Below are positions 36,389-45,717 of a stretch of DNA of 64,000 bases, piece after piece. The DNA is from Pseudomonas mosselii. Lineage in GTDB: Bacteria > Pseudomonadota > Gammaproteobacteria > Pseudomonadales > Pseudomonadaceae. Position 1 is the stretch's first letter. The number at the start of each line of letters is the position of its first letter. The stretch is from positions 4,557,501-4,621,500 of the forward strand of contig NZ_CP081966.1 in assembly GCF_019823065.1 (NCBI RefSeq), given 5' to 3'. Under the pieces are notes generated by a model that worked only from the letters and a program-made list of their open reading frames with translations, was not told the origin of the DNA and searched no databases. A program made the position numbers and the translations under genes.

Positions 36389-39300
36389 TTAGGCTTCCAC
36401 CTGACTCCACTGTTTGCTCAGTCGCTTGTCGGAAACCGGCACCTTCGTCCCCAGTTGCTGGGCAAACAACGACACCCGGTATTCCTCCAGCAGCCAGCGG
36501 TACAGGGTCAGCTGCTCATCGCGCTTGCCTTCCTGGGCATGCTTGTCGGCGCGGGCCCGGTACTGCGCCCAGCAATTGGCCAGCTCGGCGCTCCACACCC
36601 GGTCCTTCTGCACCTGAGACCCCAGTTTCTCCAGACGCAACTCCACCGCCTTGAGATAACGTGGCAGCTCCTTGAACCAGGCACCCGGTATCTCCCGCAC
36701 GAAGCCCGGGTACACCAGGTTGGCCAACTGCTGCTTGATGTCGTTGAGCGCCACCGCCTGGCTCAGGTCGATCTTGCCCTTGAAGCGCTTCTGCAGGCCA
36801 TGCCACAGCTTCAGTACCTCCAGGGTAAGGCGGGCCAGGCGTTCGGCGTGCTCGGTCCAGTTGCCGCGCTTGCGTTCGGCCAGCGAGGCCAGGCCCGCGC
36901 CATCACGCGGCAGCGGGTCTTCGCCTTCCAGCACACAGCTGTCGAGGCTGGCCAGGAGGATATCCTCGACCAGCGCCTCGACCCGGCCCAGTTCACGGTA
37001 CAGCAGCCCCAGCTCAGTCAGCCCCGGCAGCTTGCCGCGCAGGAACTTGGCCGGCTCCGCCAGCTGTTGCAGCAACAGGCGCTGCAAGGCGCGACGGTGC
37101 TGGAACTCGGCTTCGGCCTGGGTCGAGAAGCGCCCCTCGCGCACCGTGCCGTTGTCCTCGACCAGCGCCGGATAGACCGTCATCGACAGCCCGGCGATCT
37201 TCTGCTGGGCGGTCTGCGCCACCTGCGCGAAGGCCTTGGCCTGTACCGGCTGCTCGGCCTTCTCGCTGCGCGGCAGGGCCAGCGCCGCCTGGCTGGCGGC
37301 GGCGAAGCGGGCGGTCAGCTCGGCGAGGTCGCGACCTTCGCCGAGGAACTTGCCCTGGGCGTCGACCACTTCGATGTTCATGCGCAGATGGCCTTCCACC
37401 AGCCCGGCCGCCTCCGCCCAGGCCTCGTCCGACACCCGCGCTCCGGTCATGCGCAGCAACTCCTGGCCCAGCGCCTGCGGCAATGCCCCTTGGCCGAACG
37501 CCATACGCGACAGGGCCGCCTTGACGAAGTCGGGCACCGGCACGAAGTTCTTGCGCAGGGCCTTGGGCAGGTTGCGCACCAGTGCGATGCACTTGGCCTC
37601 AAGCAGACCGGGCACCAGCCATTCCAGGCGTTCGCCCGGCAGGTTCGGCAACAGCGGCGCCGGCACCCGCACGGTCACGCCGTCACGCGGGTGGTTCGGT
37701 TCGAAGTGATAGCTCAGCGACAGGCGCAGATCGCCCACCTGCAGGTGGTCCGGATACTGCGCGGCGGTGACCTCGCTGGCCTCGCGGGCGAGCACGTCCT
37801 CTTCGCGCATGATCAGCAGGTTCGGATCCTTCTGGCTGTTCATCCGGTACCAGCTGTCGAAGGTCGCCGTCTGGTGGATCTCTTCGGGCAGGCGCGCCTC
37901 GTAGAAGGCGTACAGTGTCTCCTCGTCGGCCAGAATATCGCGCCGGCGGGCCTTGGCCTCCAACTCGTCGAGCTGCTCGAGCAGGCGCTTGTTGGCCGCC
38001 AGGCACTTGGCCCGGGACTGGATCTCGCCACCGACCAGGCCGTCGCGGATGAACAGCTCGCGGGAAGTGACCGGATCGATCGGGCCGAAATGCACCGGTC
38101 GACGGCCGACCAGGATCAGCCCATAGAGAGTAATCTGCTCGTAGGCCACCACCTGGCCGCGCTTCTTCTCCCAGTGCGGTTCGAAGTGGTTCTTCTTGAT
38201 CAGGTGGGTGGCCAGCGGCTCGATCCAGTCCGGCTCGATCTTGGCCACCATGCGCGCATACAGCTTGGTGGTCTCCACCAGTTCCGCGGCCATCACCCAC
38301 TGCGGTCGCTTGCGGCCGATGCCCGACGACGGGTGAACCCAGAAACGCCGCTGACGCGCGCCCTGATAGTCGCCCTCCTCGGTCTTCTGGCCGATCTGGC
38401 TGAGCAGGCCGCTGAGAATCGCCTTGTGCAGGGGCTGGTAGTCGCAGGCGTCCTTGTTCACCGCCAATTGCAGGTCGCGGCAGATCAGCGCCAGCTGGCG
38501 ATGGGCGTCACGCCACTCGCGCAGGCGCAGGTAGTTGAGGAAGTTCTTGCGGCACCAGTTGCGCAGCGGGCTGGCGGTCAGCGCCTGGCGCTGCTCCTCG
38601 AAAGCACGCCACAGGTTGACCAGCGCGGCGAAGTCGGAATCGACATCCTTCCACTGCGCATGGGCCTGGTCAGCGGCCTGCTGGCGCTCCGGCGGGCGCT
38701 CGCGCGGGTCCTGCACCGACAGCGCGCTGGCGACGATCAGCACTTCCTGCAGGCTGCCCTGGCGGGCGCCTTCGAGCAGCATGCGGCCCAAACGCGGATC
38801 GATCGGCAGGCGCGCCAGCTGGCGGCCCAGCGGCGTCAGCTGGTTCTCGCGGTTGACCGCCGACAGTTCCTGCAACAGGTTGAAGCCGTCGCTGATGGCT
38901 TTGCCATCCGGCGGCTCGATGAACGGGAAGGCGTCGATCGCGCCCAGGCGCAGGTGCAGCATCTGCAGGATCACCGCGGCCAGGTTGGTGCGCAGGATCT
39001 CCGGGTCGGTGAACGCCGGCCGGCCGTTGAAATCGTCCTCGCTGTACAGGCGGATGCAGATGCCCGGCTCGACCCGGCCGCAGCGGCCTTTACGCTGGTT
39101 GGCGCTGGCCTGGGACACCGCCTCGATGGGCAGGCGCTGGACCTTGGCGCGGTAGCTGTAGCGGCTGATGCGCGCGGTGCCGCTGTCGATCACGTAGCGG
39201 ATGCCCGGCACCGTCAGCGAGGTTTCGGCGACGTTGGTCGCCAGCACCACGCGCCGGCCGCTGTGGGACTGGAAGATCCGCTGCTGCTCGGCCGGCGACA

Positions 39301-40294
39301 GCCGCGCATACAGCGGCAGGATCTCGGTGTGGCGCAGCTGCGCCTTGCGCAGGATCTCGGCGGCGTCGCGAATCTCGCGCTCGCCGGGCAGGAACACCAG
39401 CACATCGCCCGGGCCCTTGCCCTGGCTGCGCTCGTGCTGGGCGATCTCGTCGAGGCTGGCGAGGATCGCCTGGTCGACGGAAAGGTCCTCCTCGACCTGG
39501 TTGCCCTCCTCGTCGTGCTCGCTGGTCAGCGGTCGGTACCAGGTTTCCACCGGGTAGGTACGCCCGGACACCTCGATGATCGGCGCGCCGTCGAAGTGCT
39601 TGGAGAAGCGCTCCAGGTCGATGGTCGCCGAGGTGATGATCAGCTTCAGGTCCGGGCGGCGGTGCAGCAGGGTCTTGAGATAGCCGAGCAGGAAGTCGAT
39701 ATTCAGGCTGCGCTCATGGGCCTCATCGACGATGATCGTGTCGTAGCGCTCGAGGAAGCGGTCGTGCTGGGTCTCGGCCAGCAGGATACCGTCAGTCATC
39801 AGCTTGACCAGGGTGTTCGAATCGCTCTGGTCCTCGAAGCGCACCTGGTAGCCGACCAGCGCCCCCAACGGCGTGCCCAGCTCCTCCGCGACCCGCGCCG
39901 CCACGCTGCGCGCGGCGATCCGCCGGGGCTGGGTGTGGGCAATCAGGCCATGGCTGCCGCGGCCCAGCTCCAGGCAGATCTTCGGCAGCTGGGTGGTCTT
40001 GCCGGAACCGGTCTCGCCGGCGATCACCAGCACCTGGTGCTCGGCCAGGGCCTTCTTGATCTCGTCGCGCTTGGCGGCGATGGGCAGGTTGTCGTCGTAA
40101 CGAATGCTCGGCACGCTCTGCTGGCGCGCGGTGACCTGGGCGCAGGAGGCCTGGACCTTTTCCACCCACTGCGCGAGCTTGCCCTCGTCGGGGCGCTTGC
40201 GCAGCTCGTGCAATTGCCGGCGCAACCGATGGCGGTCGGCGATCATGGCGTGGTCGAGGTTCTTCAGCAGTTGGTCGATGGCGTGATCTGTCAT
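36389..40294 (-). CDS. hrpA: ATP-dependent RNA helicase HrpA
   Basis: The very large DEAH-box helicase has 1301 residues from the preferred ATG at 40294; an in-frame ATG 13 codons upstream is also possible. Motifs include GETGSGKTTQLPKICLELG (I), IIVDEAHERSLNIDFLLGYL (II), SATIDLERFSKHF (III), then TNVAETSLTVPGIRYVIDSG and QRKGRCGRVEPG (VI). The long C-terminal HA2/OB and DUF3418 regions match HrpA. HrpA acts on RNA and stalled ribosomes. Neither candidate start has a strong binding site. Confidence 0.92.
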   Translation of the reverse strand: MTDHAIDQLLKNLDHAMIADRHRLRRQLHELRKRPDEGKLAQWVEKVQASCAQVTARQQSVPSIRYDDNLPIAAKRDEIKKALAEHQVLVIAGETGSGKTTQLPKICLELGRGSHGLIAHTQPRRIAARSVAARVAEELGTPLGALVGYQVRFEDQSDSNTLVKLMTDGILLAETQHDRFLERYDTIIVDEAHERSLNIDFLLGYLKTLLHRRPDLKLIITSATIDLERFSKHFDGAPIIEVSGRTYPVETWYRPLTSEHDEEGNQVEEDLSVDQAILASLDEIAQHERSQGKGPGDVLVFLPGEREIRDAAEILRKAQLRHTEILPLYARLSPAEQQRIFQSHSGRRVVLATNVAETSLTVPGIRYVIDSGTARISRYSYRAKVQRLPIEAVSQASANQRKGRCGRVEPGICIRLYSEDDFNGRPAFTDPEILRTNLAAVILQMLHLRLGAIDAFPFIEPPDGKAISDGFNLLQELSAVNRENQLTPLGRQLARLPIDPRLGRMLLEGARQGSLQEVLIVASALSVQDPRERPPERQQAADQAHAQWKDVDSDFAALVNLWRAFEEQRQALTASPLRNWCRKNFLNYLRLREWRDAHRQLALICRDLQLAVNKDACDYQPLHKAILSGLLSQIGQKTEEGDYQGARQRRFWVHPSSGIGRKRPQWVMAAELVETTKLYARMVAKIEPDWIEPLATHLIKKNHFEPHWEKKRGQVVAYEQITLYGLILVGRRPVHFGPIDPVTSRELFIRDGLVGGEIQSRAKCLAANKRLLEQLDELEAKARRRDILADEETLYAFYEARLPEEIHQTATFDSWYRMNSQKDPNLLIMREEDVLAREASEVTAAQYPDHLQVGDLRLSLSYHFEPNHPRDGVTVRVPAPLLPNLPGERLEWLVPGLLEAKCIALVRNLPKALRKNFVPVPDFVKAALSRMAFGQGALPQALGQELLRMTGARVSDEAWAEAAGLVEGHLRMNIEVVDAQGKFLGEGRDLAELTARFAAASQAALALPRSEKAEQPVQAKAFAQVAQTAQQKIAGLSMTVYPALVEDNGTVREGRFSTQAEAEFQHRRALQRLLLQQLAEPAKFLRGKLPGLTELGLLYRELGRVEALVEDILLASLDSCVLEGEDPLPRDGAGLASLAERKRGNWTEHAERLARLTLEVLKLWHGLQKRFKGKIDLSQAVALNDIKQQLANLVYPGFVREIPGAWFKELPRYLKAVELRLEKLGSQVQKDRVWSAELANCWAQYRARADKHAQEGKRDEQLTLYRWLLEEYRVSLFAQQLGTKVPVSDKRLSKQWSQVEA

Positions 40295-40875
40295 GGGGCT
40301 TTTTAATGATGCAGGCGAGTGCTGCTTTTTCATGATCGGCAGGCGTAAGAGGCGCGATTGTCGCAGATTTGCGAAATCGATGCTGCCTGTGCCCGCCGTT
40401 CAGTCGCGATCACGCTCGAAATAACGGGAGCGCTTGAACAACAACGGGGTAGCAATTGCGACGAAAAAAGCTGACCAGCCACCTGCCAACTAGCCTAAAA
40501 CTGTGGGAAGCGTCCTAAGCTGCTGCAGCGCGGGGGGCAGACTTGCCAATGTTTAGCTCTCACCGGAATGAACGTCGCCATTCACTGCTTTAATCAACCT
40601 TACAGGCCATGTGAGTATCCAGGGATGCTTCCCGACCCGATGAACGCCCGCCCGCTGCCCTACCCTTCGCTGCCGAAGGCCAGGGCCCGTGCCGGTGAAA
40701 ATCCGCTGGTCCATATCATTCTGGCGTTCTGGGCCCTGTGGCATTGCCGCCACGCGCGCCCACCGGACACGTCGCTCACGCACTCCTGACCCGACCCGGC
40801 CGCCCTACTGGCCGATTGACTCAGCCTGACCGCCCACCTGCGCGGCGGTCCTGCGTGCCCCAGAGCGAATCCACC
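40295..40875. other. 581 bp intergenic region between hrpA and puuA
   Basis: This region separates two divergently read genes and should hold both promoters. A 73-codon plus-strand frame (40568-40789; contains PLVHIILAFWALWHC) is open but has no ribosome binding site and a rare composition, so I do not call it a gene. It may be a leader peptide or chance. No clear operator or terminator was seen. Confidence 0.4.
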
Positions 40876-42240
40876 ATGCACTTTGCCCCCGCAGAGCAAG
40901 CCAGGCGTTTCCTGGCCGACAACCCCGATATCGACCTGATCGAACTGTTCATCCTCGATGCCAACGGCGTGCCACGCGGCAAGCTGCTGCACCGCGAGGA
41001 GCTGCTGGCAGTGTTCGAAAGCGGCCGCCCGCTGCCCAGCACCATCCTCGGCCTGACCCTAAACGGCGACGATGTCGAAGATTCGGGCCTGGTCTGGGAC
41101 GTCGGCGACATCGACTGCCGTGCCTATCCGCTGGACGGCAGCCTGGTACGCCTACCCTGGCGCCGGGTGCCGACCGCCGCCGTGCAGGTCAGCATGCACC
41201 CCAGCGAAGGCCTGCCGGCCAGCGTGGCCGATCCGCGCCATGTGCTGCTGCGGGTGATCGACGCGCTCAAGGCCGATGGTTTCCACCCGGTGATGGCCTG
41301 CGAGCTGGAGTTCTACCTGCTCGACCAGCAGCGCGACGCCCAAGGCCGGCCGCAGCCAGCGCTGGACAGCGACGGAGGACGTCCGCGCGGGACCCAGGTG
41401 TATGGCCTGCGCGAGCTGGAGCAGATCGAACCCTTCCTCGCCGACCTCTATGCCGCCTGCAAGGCCCAGGGCATCCCGGCCCGCACGGCGATCTCCGAAT
41501 ACGCGCCCGGCCAGGTGGAGATCACCCTGGAACACGGCGACGCACTCGAGGCGATGGACCAGGCCGTGCGCTACAAGCGCCTGGTCAAGGGCGTCGCCAA
41601 CGCCCACGGCATGCAGGCCTGCTTCATGGCCAAGCCGTTTGCCCAGCTGGCCGGCACCGGCATGCACATGCACCTGAGCCTGGCTGACGCCGCCGGCAAC
41701 AACCTGTTCGCCAGCGAGGACAAGGCGGGCACCCCGCTGCTGCGCCAGGCGGTGGCCGGCATGCTGCGTCACCTGCGCGAATCGTTGCTGATGTTCTGCC
41801 CCAACGCCAACTCGTTCCGCCGCTTCCAGGCCAACAGCTATGCACCGCTGGCACCGACCTGGGGCGTGGACAACCGCACCGTCAGCCTGCGCGTACCCGG
41901 TGGCCCGGCCAACAGCCGGCATATCGAGCACCGTATCTGCGGCGCCGACGCCAACCCCTACCTGGCCGCCGCCGCGATTCTCGCCGCCACCCACCAGGGC
42001 ATCCGTGAACAACTCGATCCCGGCGCACCGGTCGAGGGCAACGGCTATGCCCAGGCCGGCGAACACCTGCCCACCGACTGGCTCACCGTCCTCGAGGCCC
42101 TGGAAAATTCGAGCTGGGCCCGAGAGGCGCTGGGCGAGGCCTTCCTCGGCGTCTACCTCAAGGTCAAGCTCGCCGAGTACCGCCAGTTCATGGCCGAGGT
42201 CGGCGAGCAGGACTGGCGCTGGTACCTGCACCAGGCCTGA
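40876..42240 (+). CDS. puuA: Gamma-glutamylputrescine synthetase (glutamine synthetase family)
   Basis: The 454-residue protein has the GS catalytic fold: CELEFYLLD, ISEYAPGQVEITLEHGD, GTGMHMHLSLAD, NSFRRFQANSYAPLAPTWG (ATP-binding) and ANPYLAAAAILAA. It lacks the adenylylation loop Tyr of GlnA. PuuA/SpuI ligate glutamate to putrescine using ATP. The partner oxidase gene follows after 29 bp, as in the puu pathway. Confidence 0.9.
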   Translation: MHFAPAEQARRFLADNPDIDLIELFILDANGVPRGKLLHREELLAVFESGRPLPSTILGLTLNGDDVEDSGLVWDVGDIDCRAYPLDGSLVRLPWRRVPTAAVQVSMHPSEGLPASVADPRHVLLRVIDALKADGFHPVMACELEFYLLDQQRDAQGRPQPALDSDGGRPRGTQVYGLRELEQIEPFLADLYAACKAQGIPARTAISEYAPGQVEITLEHGDALEAMDQAVRYKRLVKGVANAHGMQACFMAKPFAQLAGTGMHMHLSLADAAGNNLFASEDKAGTPLLRQAVAGMLRHLRESLLMFCPNANSFRRFQANSYAPLAPTWGVDNRTVSLRVPGGPANSRHIEHRICGADANPYLAAAAILAATHQGIREQLDPGAPVEGNGYAQAGEHLPTDWLTVLEALENSSWAREALGEAFLGVYLKVKLAEYRQFMAEVGEQDWRWYLHQA

Positions 42241-42269
42241 TGCCCACGAGATTACAAGAAGGAACAAGC

Positions 42270-43577
42270 ATGAACGCAGCAGTGAACAACGGCCCGGCCC
42301 AGCGCGCGCCGTCCTATTACAGCGCCACCCTCAACGACACGACCGAATACCCCACGCTCAAGGGCACGGTGCAGGTGGACGTGGCGATCATCGGCGGCGG
42401 CTTCACCGGCGTGGCCACCGCGGTGGAACTGGCCGAGCGTGGCCTGAAGGTGGCCATCGTCGAGACCAACCGCATCGGCTGGGGCGCCAGCGGGCGCAAC
42501 GGCGGCCAGGTCACCGGCAGCCTGTCGGGCGACGAGGCCATGCGCACGCAGATGCGCGACCGGCTGGGCGCCGAGGTGGACGATTTCATCTGGCACCTGC
42601 GCTGGCGCGGCCACCAGATCATCGAGCAGCGCGTCGAGCGCTACGGCATCCAGTGCGACCTCAAGCACGGCCACCTGCACGCGGCGATGAAACCGTCGCA
42701 CATGAACGAGCTGCGCGCCTTCGAGGCCGAGGCCCAACGCCGCGGCATGGGCGACCAGGTGCAACTGCTCGACCGCAGCGCCATGCAGCGCCACCTGCAA
42801 AGCCCGCTGTACCTCGGCGCGCTGAAGAACCGCCGCAACCTGCACCTGCACCCGCTCAACCTGTGCCTGGGCGAGGCCCGCGCCGCCCACGGGCTGGGTG
42901 CGCTGGTGTTCGAAAACTCCGAGGTGCTGGAGATCGTCCACGGCCCGCGCCCGGCGGTGGTCACCGCCCAGGGACGGATCGAGGCACGCCAGGTGATGCT
43001 GGCAGGCGACGTGTATCACAAGCTGGAAAAGCGCCAACTCAAGGGCAAGATCTTCCCGGCCATGGGCGGCATCGTCACCACCGCGCCGCTGGGCGATCTG
43101 GCCGAGCAGATCAACCCGCAGGACCTGGCGGTGTACGACTGCCGTTTCGTCCTCGACTACTACCGCCTGACCGCCGACAAGCGCCTGCTGTTCGGCGGCG
43201 GCGCCAACTACTCCGGGCGTGATTCACGGGACATCGAAGGCGAACTGCGCCCGTGCATCGAGCGCACCTTCCCGGCGCTAAAGGGCGTGCCGATCGAGTT
43301 CCAGTGGAGCTGCGCCATGGGCATCGTGGTCAACCGCATCCCGCAGCTGGGCAAGCTGTCGGACAACGTCTGGTACTGCCAGGGGTATTCCGGGCACGGC
43401 ATCGCCACCAGCCATATCATGGGCGAGATCATGGCCGAGGCATTGACCGGGACACTGGAGAAGTTCGATACGTTCGCGGGCTGCCGGCACATCAAGGTGC
43501 CGATGGGCGACTTGCTGGGCAATCCGCTGCTGGCGGCGGGGATGTGGTACTACCAGATGCTGGAAAAGCTGCGCTGA
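42270..43577 (+). CDS. puuB: Gamma-glutamylputrescine oxidase (FAD-dependent)
   Basis: The 435-residue DAO-family flavoprotein has the dinucleotide fold DVAIIGGGFTGVATAVELAE (about 33-52), then WGASGRNGGQ and the C-terminal CQGYSGHGIATSH that contacts FAD. PuuB oxidises gamma-glutamylputrescine to the aldehyde plus H2O2. AAGGAAC precedes the ATG. It forms a two-gene unit with puuA and is followed by a REP pair. Confidence 0.9.
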   Translation: MNAAVNNGPAQRAPSYYSATLNDTTEYPTLKGTVQVDVAIIGGGFTGVATAVELAERGLKVAIVETNRIGWGASGRNGGQVTGSLSGDEAMRTQMRDRLGAEVDDFIWHLRWRGHQIIEQRVERYGIQCDLKHGHLHAAMKPSHMNELRAFEAEAQRRGMGDQVQLLDRSAMQRHLQSPLYLGALKNRRNLHLHPLNLCLGEARAAHGLGALVFENSEVLEIVHGPRPAVVTAQGRIEARQVMLAGDVYHKLEKRQLKGKIFPAMGGIVTTAPLGDLAEQINPQDLAVYDCRFVLDYYRLTADKRLLFGGGANYSGRDSRDIEGELRPCIERTFPALKGVPIEFQWSCAMGIVVNRIPQLGKLSDNVWYCQGYSGHGIATSHIMGEIMAEALTGTLEKFDTFAGCRHIKVPMGDLLGNPLLAAGMWYYQMLEKLR

Positions 43578-43591
43578 GTTTCCTGTATCGC

Positions 43592-43686
43592 AAACGTGGG
43601 AGCGGGCTTGACCCGCGATGGCTTCGACTCGGGCAACAACGTTACCTGAGCTGACGCTATCGCGGGGCAAGCCCGCTCCCACGTTT
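43592..43686. repeat. REP palindrome pair (BIME)
   Basis: AAACGTGGGAGCGGGCTTG and its reverse complement are 95 bp end to end. They lie between the convergent puuB and fadD1 genes. Confidence 0.85.
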
Positions 43687-43708
43687 CAATCCCAAAGCGC
43701 GCTGCGGC

Positions 43709-45406
43709 TCAGGCGATCTTCTTCAGGCCCTGCTTCTTCAGCTCTTCGTCGCGCAGCTCGCGGCGCAGGATCTTGCCGACGTTGGTGGTCGGCAGCGCAT
43801 CGCGGAACTCGATGGCCTTGGGCACCTTGTAGCCAGTGACGTTGGCGCGCATGTGCTCCATCACCTGCTCCTTGGTCAGGGTCATGCCCGGCTTGACCAC
43901 GATGAACACCTTGATCACCTCGCCGGACTTCTCGTCCGGGATGCCGATGGCCGCGCACTGCAGCACGCCCGGCAGCGCGGCGAGCACGTCTTCGAGCTCG
44001 TTGGGGTACACGTTGAAGCCGGACACCAGGATCATGTCCTTCTTGCGATCGACGATGCGCATGTAGCCGTCCGGCTGGATCAGGGCGATGTCGCCGGTCT
44101 TCAGCCAGCCGTTGCTGTCGATGATCTCGGCGGTGGCGTCTTCACGCTGCCAGTAGCCCTTCATCACCTGCGGCCCCTTGATGCACAGCTCGCCCACCTC
44201 GCCCAGGGGCAACTCCTGGCCGTTGTCGTCGATGATCTTGCACAGGGTGGACGGCACCGGGATGCCGATGGTCCCCAGCTGGTTGGCCGAAGTCGGGTTG
44301 ACCGCCGCCACCGGGCTGGTCTCGGTCATGCCGTAGCCTTCGCAGATAGCGCAGCCGGTCACCGTCTTCCAGCGCTCGGCCACACTCTGTTGCAGGGCCA
44401 TGCCGCCGGACAGGGTGATCTTCAGCGCCGAGAAGTCGAGGTTGCGGAACGTCTCGTTGTTGCACAGGGCGACGAACAGCGTGTTGAGGCCAACGAAACC
44501 GCTGAACTTCCACTTGCCCAGTTCCTTGACCATGGCCGGCAGGTCGCGTGGGTTGCTGATCAGCACGTTGTGGTTGCCGATGAGCATCATGGCCATGCAA
44601 TGGAAGGTGAAGGCGTAGATGTGGTACAGCGGCAGCGGGGTGATGAGGATCTCGCAGCCTTCGTGCAGGTTCGAACCCATCAGCGCGCGACACTGCAGCA
44701 TGTTGGCGACCAGGTTGCGGTGGGTGAGCATCGCGCCCTTGGCCACGCCGGTGGTACCGCCGGTGTACTGCAGCACGGCGACATCGCCGGACTGCGGGTT
44801 GGCCTCGGTCACCGCACCGCCTTTGCCCAGCGCCAGGGCGTCGTTGAAGCGCACGGCGCCCGGCAGGTGGTAGGCCGGCACCATTTTCTTCACGTACTTG
44901 ATGACGCTGTTGATCAGCAAACGCTTGAGAGGTGGCAACAGGTCGGCCACTTCGGTGACAATGACATGTTTGACCTGGGTCTTGGGCACCACCTTTTCCG
45001 CCAGGTGCGCCATGTTGGCCAGGCATACCAGGGCCTTGGCCCCGGAATCGTTGAACTGGTGCTCCAGCTCCCGCGCGGTGTACAGCGGGTTGGTGTTGAC
45101 CACGATCAGGCCGGCACGCATGGCGCCGAACACGGCAACGGGATACTGCAGGACGTTGGGCAGCTGGACAGCGATGCGATCACCAGGCTTGAGGTCGGTG
45201 TGCTGCTGCAACCAGGCGGCGAAGGCGCCGGACAGGGTGTACAGCTCGCCGTAGGTGATGGTCTTGCCCAGGTTGCTAAAGGCAGGTTTGTCGGCAAAGC
45301 GTTGGCAGGATTGCTTGAGTACCGCCTGGATATTGGGGAATTCGTCAGGATTGATGTCCGCCGTGACCCCGGCTGGGTACTTATCCTTCCAAAAATGTTC
45401 GATCAT
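43709..45406 (-). CDS. fadD: Long-chain-fatty-acid-CoA ligase FadD1
   Basis: The 565-residue adenylate-forming enzyme has the AMP-binding motif YTGGTTGVAKGAML, the YGMTETSP motif, the hinge DRKKDMILVSGFNVYPNE and the catalytic Lys in LPTTNVGKILRREL. FadD activates fatty acids for beta-oxidation at the inner membrane. The start at 45406 has AGGAGC nine bases upstream. A second ligase of the same type lies 311 bp upstream. Confidence 0.93.
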   Translation of the reverse strand: MIEHFWKDKYPAGVTADINPDEFPNIQAVLKQSCQRFADKPAFSNLGKTITYGELYTLSGAFAAWLQQHTDLKPGDRIAVQLPNVLQYPVAVFGAMRAGLIVVNTNPLYTARELEHQFNDSGAKALVCLANMAHLAEKVVPKTQVKHVIVTEVADLLPPLKRLLINSVIKYVKKMVPAYHLPGAVRFNDALALGKGGAVTEANPQSGDVAVLQYTGGTTGVAKGAMLTHRNLVANMLQCRALMGSNLHEGCEILITPLPLYHIYAFTFHCMAMMLIGNHNVLISNPRDLPAMVKELGKWKFSGFVGLNTLFVALCNNETFRNLDFSALKITLSGGMALQQSVAERWKTVTGCAICEGYGMTETSPVAAVNPTSANQLGTIGIPVPSTLCKIIDDNGQELPLGEVGELCIKGPQVMKGYWQREDATAEIIDSNGWLKTGDIALIQPDGYMRIVDRKKDMILVSGFNVYPNELEDVLAALPGVLQCAAIGIPDEKSGEVIKVFIVVKPGMTLTKEQVMEHMRANVTGYKVPKAIEFRDALPTTNVGKILRRELRDEELKKQGLKKIA

Positions 45407-45717
45407 GGAAGCCCGCTCCTTCAGCAACAGCGAATTCGGTACGCGTCGATGCGCTTATTATTGATATGAGAGGCCGGCTCATTGCAAACCGGATCCTCTG
45501 AAAGCGCGCCGAGAGTAACAGCTTTGCAAGGGGTCGACTAGAGGCCGAAATGGGCCGGCGGGTCACGAAAATGACTCAATGAACTATACAGGTCATTTTT
45601 AGAGTAATTATACAAAATGTCGCAAATCCGCCTGAAAGCCCTGCCCTAGATAGGCCTTGCGATTGCGTCAGCCTGGGCGACGACGCTGTCAGAGATGAGA
45701 CAATCGCGGGCCTACCA
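45407..45717. other. 311 bp intergenic region between the two fadD genes
   Basis: AT-rich stretch around 45570-45620 (GAAAATGACTCAATGAACTATAC...) is the likely fadD1 promoter region. I found no GAAAC-N4-GTTTC PsrA site and no terminator with a T run. Confidence 0.4.

Noticed and set aside
36326..40306. 1326-codon plus-strand frame opposite hrpA
   Set aside because: It is a GC-driven antisense frame with Leu/Gln/Arg-rich low-complexity sequence; hrpA carries all helicase motifs.
40541..40554. GG-N10-GC sequence (GGGGGCAGACTTGC) as a sigma-54 promoter for puuA
   Set aside because: It has the GG/GC spacing but lacks the TGGCAC element, and is more than 300 bp upstream with no activator site seen.
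40568..40789. 73-codon frame upstream of puuA
   Set aside because: No ribosome binding site and no recognisable motif; kept only as a note in the intergenic entry.
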